From: Chlamydomonas reinhardtii
Taxonomy: Eukaryota; Chlorophyta; Chlorophyceae; Chlamydomonadales; Chlamydomonadaceae
Assembly (NCBI RefSeq): GCF_000002595.2
Contig: NC_057019.1
Coordinates: 7,215,922-7,279,921 of the forward strand
Length of the DNA stretch: 64,000 nucleotides
Direction of reading: 5' to 3'
A model generated the notes under the pieces. That model saw only the letters and a list, made by a program, of their open reading frames with translations. It was not told where the DNA came from and made no database searches. Positions 23,352 to 33,461 of this stretch are shown here, in pieces (positions within the stretch are counted from its first letter, which is position 1; every line of letters starts with the position of its first letter). Made by a program: the position numbers and the translations under genes.

Positions 23352-25668
23352 GTGTGTGTGTGGCGGGGGGGGGGCGAGGCGGCGCGAGCTGGGAAACCGC
23401 GGCAGACGGGCGCGTCTGACGTGCATGCGTGCAGGGTGCGTGTGTACGCCTGCGGCCACTGCCAAGTGGTGCATTCAAACCCTCCACAGTACCACAATTT
23501 GTCTTGGCCCCTCCCCCCCCCCACACACACCGCACGCCCACCTGTACAGGTACTCCTCTCCGTGGAATAGGAAGTCCAGTGTGGGGTCGTATGGCACCTC
23601 CTGTGTGTGTATGTGTGTGCGTGTGTGGTCGATGTGGTATGGCTATAACCAAGCGAGCCTCCATAGGAAAGACGGGGGTGAACAGCGAGGCATGGCCACG
23701 TAAGGAAGCTCTCAGCTAGTTGGGACCTTGTCGCGACGCATGCACGCACCTTCATGACCGCTGCCGGCGCGAACATGAAGCCCCCAGCCGCGAACGGCAC
23801 AGGCTGCAGGCATGAGCAACAGGAGCGGGCGGGAACACGTGTAGCACATGACCATGTCGGCGCGGACGCGTGCGGCCACAAGCCACGGCCCCAGCGGGTG
23901 CCTTCGACTCCCATCCAGCGCCCAAAGCTGAAAGTTGCCCAGCCACCCACCCACGCACCTGCCCAAAAAGCCTACGCAATGTCTGAGCTGCCCACCCCGC
24001 CCAAGAAGTGATGCCCGCACGCACGCACCCTGAACGCGCCGCGTGCCGGCACCTCCCCCAGCGCCGCCGTGAAGCCCACCACGCCCTCGTGCGGCAGCCA
24101 GGCGGCGCCGCACATGACCGGCACACGCCGCTCAGCCGTGTCCTCCACACTGGCAGGGTAGTGCTGCGAGCGTGCGCGCCATTGGAGTGCGGAGAAGCGC
24201 GGAGGCGCGGAGTAGAGTTTTATTTAGGAGCCTTGCGCAGGGGCAGAGTGCATGGCACCAAGCCGTAGTCGTGTAAGCGTGGTCATGCGTGCGAGAGGTC
24301 AGTGGGTGTGTCGGTACGGCGGCGCGGCACGCACCGTGAACACGGGCCGGCGAGTGGGCGCGGCCGCGGCCATGCGCAGCAGCTCGTCGTCCCAGCCGCG
24401 TGTGAAGTTCATGTGGGAGTCAATCTGCGGCAAGCATGCAGCAGCAACAGGGAAGCAAGCAGCGGGTGCCTCGTACACATGCACGCGTGGCTGCAACCGC
24501 ACGCATGAAAAGAGGTCCAGTAGCGCTGCACAAGTACACATTGGCTTGCCCGCCCCTTGCCAACCCCCCCCCCCCCACACACACACACACACACACACAC
24601 ACTGCCAGCACCACCAAACCCCCCAACCCACACACCCACACACCCCACACACACACACACTGACGCACCTGCAGCAGGTAGTCCTGGCCGCCGTACAGGG
24701 AGGCGGCCTGGTGCCGCGCCAGGGTGGGGCCTCGCGCCTCGCGGGCGGCCAGCACCAGCCGCCTGCAGGGCCCAGGGGGGGGAGCGGGGGTGGGAGGACG
24801 GGGGGTGCACGAATACGTGTCACAAGGTCATACAGGTGAGCTGTATGCTCAGGTGCTCACGTGTGCGTGCGGGCGTGTGTGGCTCCATGGGACCGCGGTA
24901 AAGCGGTGGCGGTAGTGGGGCAGAGCAGCAGCCCTAGAGCGCCGCATGCCGAGGTGGCAGCACGCACAGCACCAGTCACCGTTCGCCTGCCGTTCACGCA
25001 CCGGATGTTGCGCTGGTGCGGCTCCAGCAGCGGCCCGGGCGCCTCACAGCGCTCGCCCGCGCCGCTGATGTTGCCGGCCATCACGTAGGCCACTGCGCCC
25101 ACGAACACGCGGTGCGGGTGGGCGGCGGCCGTAAACAGACTCTCCAGCGTGTCGCCACACCTGCAAATGTGTGTGTGTGGGGGGGGGCGGTTGAGAGGGG
25201 CGCACCGGGCAGGCGGCAGCAGGGCCTCTGTGTCGTAACAGGTGCATGGTGGTATTGGCCTATTGGGAGCGGCTGCCCAGACTGCGCCACCGCGGGGAGT
25301 CAAATGATCACCCATGTGGCTGGCCCCCCTGCCGGCCCACCCCCCCAGCACACCCTCTGCTGTACCCACTGGCTGTCGCGGTAGGCGCCAATGGACACGA
25401 AGATGGTGGCGTTGGAGCCAGACGGCAGCGGCGGCAGCTGCTGCTCTCCAGCCGCTGCCGCCGCCGCTCCCTGCGCCGCCCATGGCCGGGGCGACCGCCT
25501 CAGCGCCGCCAACGCGACAATCGCTGCCTGCATCCAAAAGGGCTTGGGCAATGGCTGACTATAAATGATCGATAATTTACGCACCAGCGCGGCGACCAAC
25601 AGCACCAGCCGAAACGTCGAGAGTCGGCGCCACGACAGTGCCTTCCTGACCCTCTCCATAGTGATCAA
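22316..25668 (-). CDS. Gene D: type II membrane GlcNAc-transferase-like glycosyltransferase
   Basis: Exons (minus): 25668-25585, 25527-25370, 25160-25002, 24762-24669, 24424-24335, 24163-24029, 23803-23750, 23600-23542, 23305-23209, 23043-22990, 22750-22316; all phases join, 472 residues. The family is Pfam PF11397 (GT60, typified by Dictyostelium Skp1 GnT1), which moves GlcNAc from UDP-GlcNAc to an acceptor. Residues about 19-37 are a signal anchor. The family's usual blocks follow in order: TIFVSIGAYRD (69-79), ERCEAPG and QRNIR, LARHQAASLYGGQDYLLQ, IDSHMNFTRGWD (166-177, the metal-binding DxH motif), VPFAAGGFMFAP, EVPYDP with FHGEEYLYSARLWTSGW, and FHHYGR. The tail has a Gly/Gln repeat. 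It lies head to tail with homologue E. The real acceptor is unknown; Golgi or cell-wall glycoprotein work is possible despite the cytosolic prototype. Confidence 0.88.
23310..23349. repeat. (TG)n microsatellite in gene D intron
   Basis: About 20 TG units on the plus strand, ending four bases from the 3' splice site of the intron before the ARLWTSGW exon. On the coding strand it replaces the usual pyrimidine tract with an alternating AC run. Confidence 0.9.
24577..24602. repeat. C-run plus (CA)n microsatellite in gene D intron
   Basis: A run of about a dozen C followed by about 13 CA units, with more CA clusters to 24660, in the intron between the YLLQ and IDSHM exons. Confidence 0.85.
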
Positions 25669-26230
25669 CGGTGGCAGCTAAGCATCAATTGACTGAGCTG
25701 CGACCTGCTTCGACCTGCTTCGACAAAGCGCAGAATGCGCGCGACGACGGGCCCGCGGGACCGCCGCCGTCCATACAAGTAGCGCGAGCGGTGGGCAGGG
25801 GCAGCAAACGGGAAAATTGCAAGACTTGGCATACGGTGATGCGATCTGTCTCGGAAGCAATCGATGTAACTTCATCGAGTTCATCCGTGCCCAGCCCCCC
25901 TCCCGCCCTTTCTCCCCGAGTCTGAGTCCCCTCTGCTCTGACCACTTCCGCAATTCCTCATGACCTTCAAGTTCCTTGGCGCAGCACAAACGAACCCAGG
26001 AATCCTGTCATACCCTGATCACCCACGGCCCATCAGGTCGAAGGCCCCGATGCTCCGACGGCTGTGCCCTCTTTCACATGCTACCGTAATCACAATGCAC
26101 TTACGAGTCCCTATTAATGCCATGACGTTACGCCAGCAACGAATACCAATTGCCTCAGCAAGATCACTGGAAGCTAGCTCCCAATCACCACAGGGAGGTC
26201 ACAGACGCCCTCGCACATGCATGCCTCCAC
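25669..26230. other. Spacer between tandem glycosyltransferase genes D and E
   Basis: About 560 bases, expected to carry the E 3' UTR and the D promoter. A partial direct repeat (CGACCTGCTT twice) lies near 25701-25720. No ORF, TATA box or minus-strand TGTAA was recognised. Confidence 0.45.
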
Positions 26231-28576
26231 CTACGGGCCCCTGTCACCGCCCGCCGCCGCCCGCTGCCGGTCGTACACGGCCTGTGCCCCCGCAACCGCC
26301 TGGCGCCCCTTGGCCAGCGTCCGCTCGCTGCCTGAGCTGCCGCCCGAGCCACTGCCGCCTCTGCTCCTGTCATGGCGACCTGTAGCTCTCCGCTTAGTGC
26401 CGTGCTTGTCATGTGTACGCTGTGTGTGGCTCGCCCTTGCCGCCCCGCTCAAATCCGATCCCTCCGACCCCCCTGACGCGCCCTCTGCCGCCTCCTCCGC
26501 CTCCTCCGGCTGCTGCTGCTGCGGCTCGTCCTCGCCGGACAGCAGCTTTACGCCGGCGGTGCCGTACCGCAACGACCTGCGGGGCGCGGCGGCCGCAGAT
26601 GCGCAGGGGTTGGGTGGGTGGACGGTGGACGGGACGGCAGGGTTGTGTGGCAGCATTGCGGTGCAAAGCATTGCGAACCCGTGTTGTGGCTCCTGTTGCC
26701 CGGCACCCACCCATGTTGCGGGACCGGCTACACTAGGGCCAGTGTTCAGCCGTCCGCACACACCGGCGCCCCGGCCGCGCGGCCGCGCGCGCACTCACTC
26801 GCAGAACTTGGATCCGTCGGCGCCCGTGTGCGTGTCCGTGGGATCCAGCCCCGCGTACGCCCACCAGTCCGCCAGCGGCCGGGCACTGCCCATGCCGTAC
26901 TGTGTGTCGGGGCCCGTGTAGCTGCCCGACATGAGCTGGGCCACCTGAGGGAGTGGGTGGTGGGCCGCGGGAGAAGAGGGGCAGGGGGCACGGGCATGGA
27001 GTTACAATTCCAGGATTCAAGAATCTCGCGGCTAGCCAGCGGCAACACGCGATGCGGCACCTCCATCTTCGTGCCTCTACGTGTGGAGATGACCGGTTGA
27101 TCGCTATCAGTACGGTACTACTACGGTAGTACGGTATACAGGTATGGGTGGCACACGGGTTTCACGCATCAGGTCCCGGCTTCCGGGTCTCCTGCGAACC
27201 ACGCTCCCCCGGCCTCACCTTGCGCAGGCTGTCCCGCCTGCTGTCGCTGTACTCGGGCCGCGCCATCAGGTCCCGCCAGTACTTGTTGCCGTACCTGCTG
27301 GTGGGCAGGCGGGGGCGGAGGCGGAGGCGGAAGAAGGCTTAGCATTCTTCAGATCTTGACAGAGTATGCAGTGCGGCTAAGAGGCCACTTGTTGAGGAGG
27401 AGGGCCCATATGCACTTCTTGCACCTGCTAGACGCGGAGTGGGAGCCGCCGCGTGCGTAGTTGTGGTACAGCACATTCCTGCGGGTGCAGGAATGGTGCG
27501 GGAGCGGCAGGCGGCGTGTGTTGTAGGGCCAGCAGATCTCGGTCGCTGCCCCCTGACGTTGCTTCACAGGACCAGGGGCGGCACATGCTCAGGCCCAAGC
27601 ACTCGCTACAGAAGTCTTCGTCAAGAGAGCGCACCTCCCCCCCCCGCCGCCACTCACATGTCCGGCGTGTACAGGTCCCACCCGGACGTCCACAGCCGGG
27701 CGCTGCAACACACCGGGGAGAGGGCAGTGGTGCCAATGGCATAACCGTACGTCAGCGCCCCTCAACGGCGCCACGGCGAAAGAGCCTGCGCTGCTGCCCA
27801 CCTGGTGCTCGGCACCGCCGCCTCCTCCCCACCCACACACCGAGCCCCCCCGCCCGCCCCCCTCGCCACCCCAACGGGGCTCCGTGGCGCCGCCGCGCCC
27901 GTGTGCACTGGGACCAGTTAGCAAACGGTACAATGCATGCGCGAGTTTTGTCTTTCAGCAAAATTTTGTACAAGCCTTCGTACGCGCTCATGTGCAGTAG
28001 TAAAGCCTCTTGTCAACAAGTCAACGGCGACGCCGCGAAAACGACGCGGCTTCGCTCTGGTCATCAGTACACCACCACTCACCTACGCCTGATGCAGTAG
28101 CCGCTGCTCCCTGTTCCCAACACCCTGACCCTGTTCCCATTGCCTGAACCTCGCAAACCCCCCTCCCCGCCCCCACCTGTACAGCTCCTCCTCCCCGTGG
28201 AACAGGTAGGATAGGCCGGGGTCGTGCGGCACCTCGTGCAGCACCGCCGCCGGCCCGAACAGGAAGGCGCCCGCGGCGAAGGGCACCGGCTGTGTGTGCG
28301 TGGGAGAGGACACGTGGGAGCGAGGGCACACGTCACCGCCGCCACCACCAGCAAGTATGAGCAGCACGCGGTACTCGGCGCGGAGCAGCCGCAGAACCAG
28401 TGCGGGCCGCGTCTGCGCAATTACAGCATACCTATGGCTGGTCAAGGCCAACCCACGCCGAGGCCGTGTCATCACCGCGGCCGCTGCAAAACACCCTTCC
28501 ATTTCTACCCATACGTACACTGTGTAGCCGCACCGTGACACGCCCCGTTCCCCTTGTACTCTCCAAAGACTCGCAG

Positions 28577-28614
<38 letters not shown>

Positions 28615-30412
28615 TACCGGTACACACGCGCCACCCTTGCCCTCCCCGGCCCCTCCGACCCCTCGTACGTCCGGGCTCCTCACCAGGAACTCCCCCGGCT
28701 GCGGCGCCGGCTCCAGCGCCGCCGCCAGCCTCAGCACGCCCTCCTCGCCCTCGCCCGTCAGCCACGTGGCGCGGCAGGTGACCGGCACGTCCGTGCTGCT
28801 GGTGTCCTCGTCCGAGGCGGGGTACGTCTGTGCAGGCCAGCAGGGGGAGCAGGGCGCGGCCAGCGAGCAGGGCAGGACAGTCGTTTGCGTGGTGTCCTGC
28901 GCTTTGTGTTGCTGTCGTCTAGTCGCTTGGTGAAATCGTGGCTGCAGCAACAACGCAGCCTTGCCCAAGTCCTGGCCACAACACGTACACGCGCACGACG
29001 CACGCGCCCGGTACGCCTGCCCAAACCCGCACAAGGCTCCCGGCGCACAGTGATGAGGGGCTTCTTGGACGGCACGGACTTGATCATACGCAGCAGCTCC
29101 GCATCCCAGCCCGCAGCGAACGTCATGTGCGCGTCGATCTGGAGCATGGGCCGGCGGCAGGCGCAACAACAATAGCATTTGAGCTTGAAGGCAGGAGCCG
29201 TGGAATCGTGGTCTTGCCTGGCGGCTGCTGCCGGGCACTCAGGGTCTCCTGCACACCGATGCCCCAGCTTCCCCGGAGCCAGGCATACGCACCACACGAC
29301 CCCCGCCCCGCCCACTCCCCCCTGATTCCGTCCGGCTTGGACATATGACCCCATAAAGGTTGAGGCCAAACCTCCTCCGCGCTCTGTGGGCTGGTTCTGG
29401 GTCTTGCTTGGGACTGAAATAAACAACCCCCCTCCAGATGAACGGCTACACACACACACACACCCCTCGCCCCGCCCATTTCACCCCCACCCACTTCACC
29501 CCCACTTCACCCCACGACTTCACCCCCACACGCCCCCACCTGCAGCAGGTACTTCTGGTCCCGGTGCAGCTTGGCGGCGTGGTGGCGCGCCATGGACAGC
29601 CCCCGGCTGAGCGTGTGGTTCATGTTGATGCGCCTGGTGGTGCATGCCGTAGGTGAGTAGGTGGGGGCGGGGGGTTACAATCATGATTTAATATGAAGAA
29701 GCGAAGTTGTAGCCAGGACCAGGGGGGATGGAATAGCCAGAAGCAGGTGAGGCGGAGCCGTGTGCCAGCCTTCAACGCACGGAAGCAGGCGGGGAACGGC
29801 AGCGAGCACCTCGAACCACTCGCCCAACCTGCACTACAGCCCACCCCACCACGTCCACCCGCTTGCCACAACTCAACCACCACCTCCCCCTGCACCCCCA
29901 CCCCCTCGCCCCCAACCCCCTGCACACACCGTATGTTCTGCTCGTACGGCTCCAGCTGCGGCGCCTCGCAGCGCTCGCCGGAGCTGGTGTCGCCAGCGGC
30001 CGTGAAGGTGACCACGCCCACGTACACCAGCTCGGGGCGGGCGGCCTTGCGGAACAGGTCCACCAGCGTGTCCACACACTCGCCGTCGCGGTAGGAGGCC
30101 ACGGACACGAAGATCGTCTCCATGCTGGAGGGGAGGGGGGTCCAGGCATGAAGAGTTAGAGGAAGGCGATGGGGAGAGGAGCGGGGAGAGGAGTGTGGAC
30201 AGGGGTAGGGGGCGTGAGGGTGAGCGGGCCGGCGTGTGGGCCGGGCTGTGGGAGGAGGGCAGGACGGGCCAAGGTGGCCCCCGCCCGGCCCGTAGCCATC
30301 CGTCGTGGTGCGCGCACCTGTTGTGGTGTATCCACAGGAACAGCGCGGTGCAGGCGATGATGAAAAGGAAGGCGGACAGGAACTGGCGGTCACTGCGGAA
30401 AGTGTGCAACAT
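26231..30412 (-). CDS. Gene E: type II membrane GlcNAc-transferase-like glycosyltransferase, paralogue of D
   Basis: Exons (minus): 30412-30318, 30124-29930, 29633-29540, 29138-29049, 28827-28684, 28289-28177, 27702-27658, 27478-27425, 27294-27219, 26944-26799, 26576-26231; 465 residues. Same PF11397/GT60 family as D. The ATG at 30412 is the first in frame and gives a short basic head followed by a signal anchor (FLSAFLFIIACTALFLW). Motifs: TIFVSVASYRDGEC, ERCEAP and EQNIR, IDAHMTFAAGWD (129-140, the DxH metal site), PVPFAAGAFLFGP, EVPHDPGLSYLFHGEEELYS, ARLWTSGWDLYTPD, NVLYHNYAR, GMGSARPLADWWAYAGL. The last exon adds a Ser/Arg/Lys-rich tail of about 100 residues not shared with D. Most intron positions and phases match D, with clear differences around the EVPHDP and TPD motifs. 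Probably a functional enzyme; the acceptor is unknown. Confidence 0.88.
28577..28614. repeat. (CA)n microsatellite in gene E intron
   Basis: Two CA runs separated by TCG, in the intron between the GEFL and PVPFAAG exons. Confidence 0.85.
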
Positions 30413-30697
30413 TTTGGGGAGGGCTATCACAGGTCACTGACGTTTGGGCGTGCGTGTGTATATGTCTTGGCAAGGCAACCCTCCCGCAAAGAGTGCCGGT
30501 AATCCATGCCCTAGATGTCGCTCTTGCCCCTGGCGCTGCCCTCGCAAGGCCCGGCCGGACAGGCAGGGACAGGCGTCGCGGCCGGCAACCCCCGGGCAGG
30601 CGCGCGAACCCCCCTGCCCTCACGCACGTCTTGCTGATTTGTGCTAACGCGCGAGCCTCCGCTGCCGCGCCCGCTGTAAGCTTTGGTGCACGCATTC

Positions 30698-30703
30698 TTT
30701 ATA
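30698..30703 (-). promoter_or_regulatory. Candidate TATA box of gene E
   Basis: TATAAA on the minus strand, about 286 bases before the gene E ATG. Motif match only. Confidence 0.25.
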
Positions 30704-31259
30704 GACGGGCAGAACCGACTAGCCTTTAGGAACCAGACTCCGGCATTGTGTTTGCTCGGGTTGCTTGCAACTTATTCCGCTTCTGCGGCCGAGTTGGGTT
30801 ATATGACTTCTGCAGCTGCAATGAATTTTACACTGTCAAACTTGCTTCGTTGGATGCCAGCGCGAACAGTAAACAAGACTGTTGCAGTCAGAGCCAGGTG
30901 AAGGTATGTGATACTGCAGCAATGAAGCACTAGCAAATGGGTGATACTATTACTGTAACACGCGGAACGCTGCAGCCTGCCAGGTTGCATGGCTGTGAAA
31001 GCTTTCAGTTGGCGGGAAATGGTCACTACCGAACTCACATTTCGGTAATCTTTGAGAATTTGCATTGTAAGCATGCGGCATGGTTGACGTCAAGGCGTTG
31101 CTCGGGGTCGTGGGGGATGTGGATGCGCGTGGGGTTTGGCACGCCCCAGCACGTCCCCCCTGGGATGGGACAAGTGAGTATCAGCCGAGAGCCGGACGTC
31201 AGGGCCCGTACCGCACCGCCACACACGGCGGATTACTTGCAACAAAAAGCAACTCGCCA

Positions 31260-31264
31260 TTACA
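31260..31264 (-). terminator. TGTAA poly(A) signal, probable 3' end of gene F
   Basis: TGTAA on the minus strand (TTACA on plus) 489 bases after the gene F stop codon, a typical 3' UTR length for this kind of genome. Confidence 0.4.
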
Positions 31265-31752
31265 CTTATCATTGCAAGTCCGTAAGTCGCGGTCGGAGCC
31301 CACTGATTTTGGCGAAGGACTTTGACATCTGCACAACACCTCATCCTCGCGCCCTGGCTGCATCCATGCAAGCCAGGCATGACTGAGCCATACGCCCATG
31401 CCGTGATACAGTGGTATACCCACTGGCACCTATGCGCCACACGTAACGGCCCTGTTGCCGCAGGCATCTGGTGCGCCACTGGGCCCCTGCTTCATACGTT
31501 CTGTGGCCGGTGCTTGCTGTCACGTGAGTGCCGATTATCATTGCCGACATCCCTTGGTTTGCCAACACTATCCTTTGAGTCATGTTCAGCGCTTCTTCGG
31601 CGGCCTCCAGTCACCACTACAGTCTACCGGCTTCTACCTATGCCTATGCCCACTGGCCGCAAGCCAGCTCGTGACCACACGTCCACCATTTAACCAAGCG
31701 TAAGCGCTGCGCCAGCTGTGCCGCAGCTCTTGCCATTCGCCTGTGCACCCGT

Positions 31753-32497
31753 CTACTCATTTGCCCTCCCTAACCCCGAGTCGCCAGCCGCCTCAGATGT
31801 AACTTGCTCTCCCCCCTGCTCCGCGCGAAGCTGAGACATCCGCTCCTTATCGGCCTCCCGCTTTGCCGCCCACTTTTCGTGGTAGCGCTTTTGCCGGGGC
31901 TCGCGCGTCACCTTCTTCTCCTCCTTGAGGCATACCGACAGGTCCCACGTAATCTCTGAGCATACACCAAAGAATTTCCGGTAAGGATGCTCTTTGCGGC
32001 ATTGTACAAGCGCCTCCATGTACTGAAGAGAAGGAAGGGGAAGAGGGAAACATGAAGGATGTCAAGGCAAGAGGCGGAAGGCGGACCACGGGACCAATCT
32101 CTTATGGTTGCGGTGGTGGTGCAGCCCCAGAGAGGTCGCTATGCCCCCGAGCTGTTTGGTCATGGTCATGCGTCTGAGCACTAGCCGCGTTTAAGTGGCT
32201 CGAGGCAAACCAGCTCAGTGCGGGCAGCTGTCCACCCTGCGTGCTTCTGACGGCGTCGGCGTGGCATACCCCGGAACGGTACCGCGGCCACCACGCGAAA
32301 CAGCTAGATGCAGCCCCTCCAGCCCGTGTCAACAGGCGGGATCAACGTGAGAGACTCCTTCCACTGGTCCAACAAACAGCGCTGCACTAGAACCGACTCG
32401 GGCCCTGCTTCCGAGTCCTAGTCCACATCCATCGCGCGCTGGGCTCGCGCACCTTTCCGCACATTGGGTGCTTCTCCGGTATAAGCGCTGGATGCAT
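31753..32497 (-). CDS. CMC2: Gene F: CMC2-type twin CX9C mitochondrial protein
   Basis: Two exons (minus): 32497-32453 and 32022-31753, phase 0 junction, 104 residues. Exon 1 encodes only MHPALIPEKHPMCGK, the family's signature start (MHP...HP.C). Joining it to exon 2 (YMEALVQC...) completes the first CX9C pair: Cys13-9 residues-Cys23. The second pair follows in CSEITWDLSVC, again with nine residues between. The KFFGVC motif between the pairs is also typical. A Lys/Arg/Glu-rich helix makes up the tail. CMC2 acts in the mitochondrial intermembrane space in cytochrome c oxidase biogenesis, after Mia40-dependent disulphide formation. It is longer than the human protein (about 79 residues) because of the C-terminal tail. 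The intron is 430 nt, long for so small a gene. Confidence 0.9.
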
Positions 32498-33461
32498 TCT
32501 TGCGCAGCTGGCTCCCTAGCTACCTGAAATGCTAATCGCGCAGCGAGTAATCGGAGATGGCAGTGTGCCGCGAAGAGCGCTGGACTTGCAGTTGCAGAGT
32601 GCCAAATTTGTCCAAATGTGGTTTGCTATGAGTACGCGCTTATCAAGAATCAGCTCAAGGCGCCAAAGCCATGAACAACAGAAAACCTAGCAATCGAGCA
32701 ACGATTGAATGCATCACCCTGAGCGTCACTTGTGGGCCAAGGCTGCTAAAGTTGACAGTGCATTAATTATTTCAAGCCATCTAACAAGCTTACGGAACAT
32801 GCCCTCTGTTTTGGAAACTGGCCCTGCACGAATTCGCCCGCTTTCTTAGACATACCTGCTGTATTCACACTATAGCTTAAGATAACAAGAATATAGCGTC
32901 TAAATAGTCACAATGCTCGAATCTCCAGGCGGGCCGCGACCGCATACGCGAGATTACAACTGAGCGCAGCGTAGCAAAGCTTGTGTGTGGCAATTGGATT
33001 GGGACTGGAGAGCAGCGGCTCGCAGCAAGGTGGGAAATGGGTGCTCTCCGTGGCACGCGGCGACAAATGTGGCCGGACTTGTACTCCGTGTAGCGTCTTG
33101 TTTACAATTGTAATAAAAATCCTCAACGTGCTTACGGGCGCGGGAAGTGGGCCATGGATAATTTCCGTCGACGACTTTTGTTTGGGGGCTAGCCTTCGGC
33201 AGCTACCTTGACATGGTTTAGAAACTGCAGCTGTCGTGACAGCGACCTTGTGCCCGCAGGCAGCGATTCTTCGCAGCGAAAGGGGTCGGGTTCAGGCTGA
33301 GCCGGCAGGGGTTACTTCAGCGTCGGGCTGCGGCAGATCCACCTGCAGCCGGGCACACGTCCCGGGGAACGCAGCCACTGACTATCATACAGGGTGGGCT
33401 CTGTCAGCGCACCAGCAGTCGCCAGCCGGGGCGCCAGAGCGAGCGCTGAGCGCGCGGCAGG
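32498..33461. promoter_or_regulatory. Shared upstream region of divergent genes F and G
   Basis: About 960 bases between two start codons pointing away from each other. Moderately AT-rich in the F-proximal two thirds, turning GC-rich before G. No clear TATA box or ORF. It must contain both promoters and 5' UTRs. Confidence 0.45.

Larger units (their letters stand above)
30413..31752. other. Intergenic region between genes E and F
   Basis: About 1.34 kb between two minus-strand genes: E promoter on the left, F 3' UTR on the right. Lower GC than the genes. Several ORFs under 130 codons occur on both strands but lack splice or family support. I see no further gene. Confidence 0.5.
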
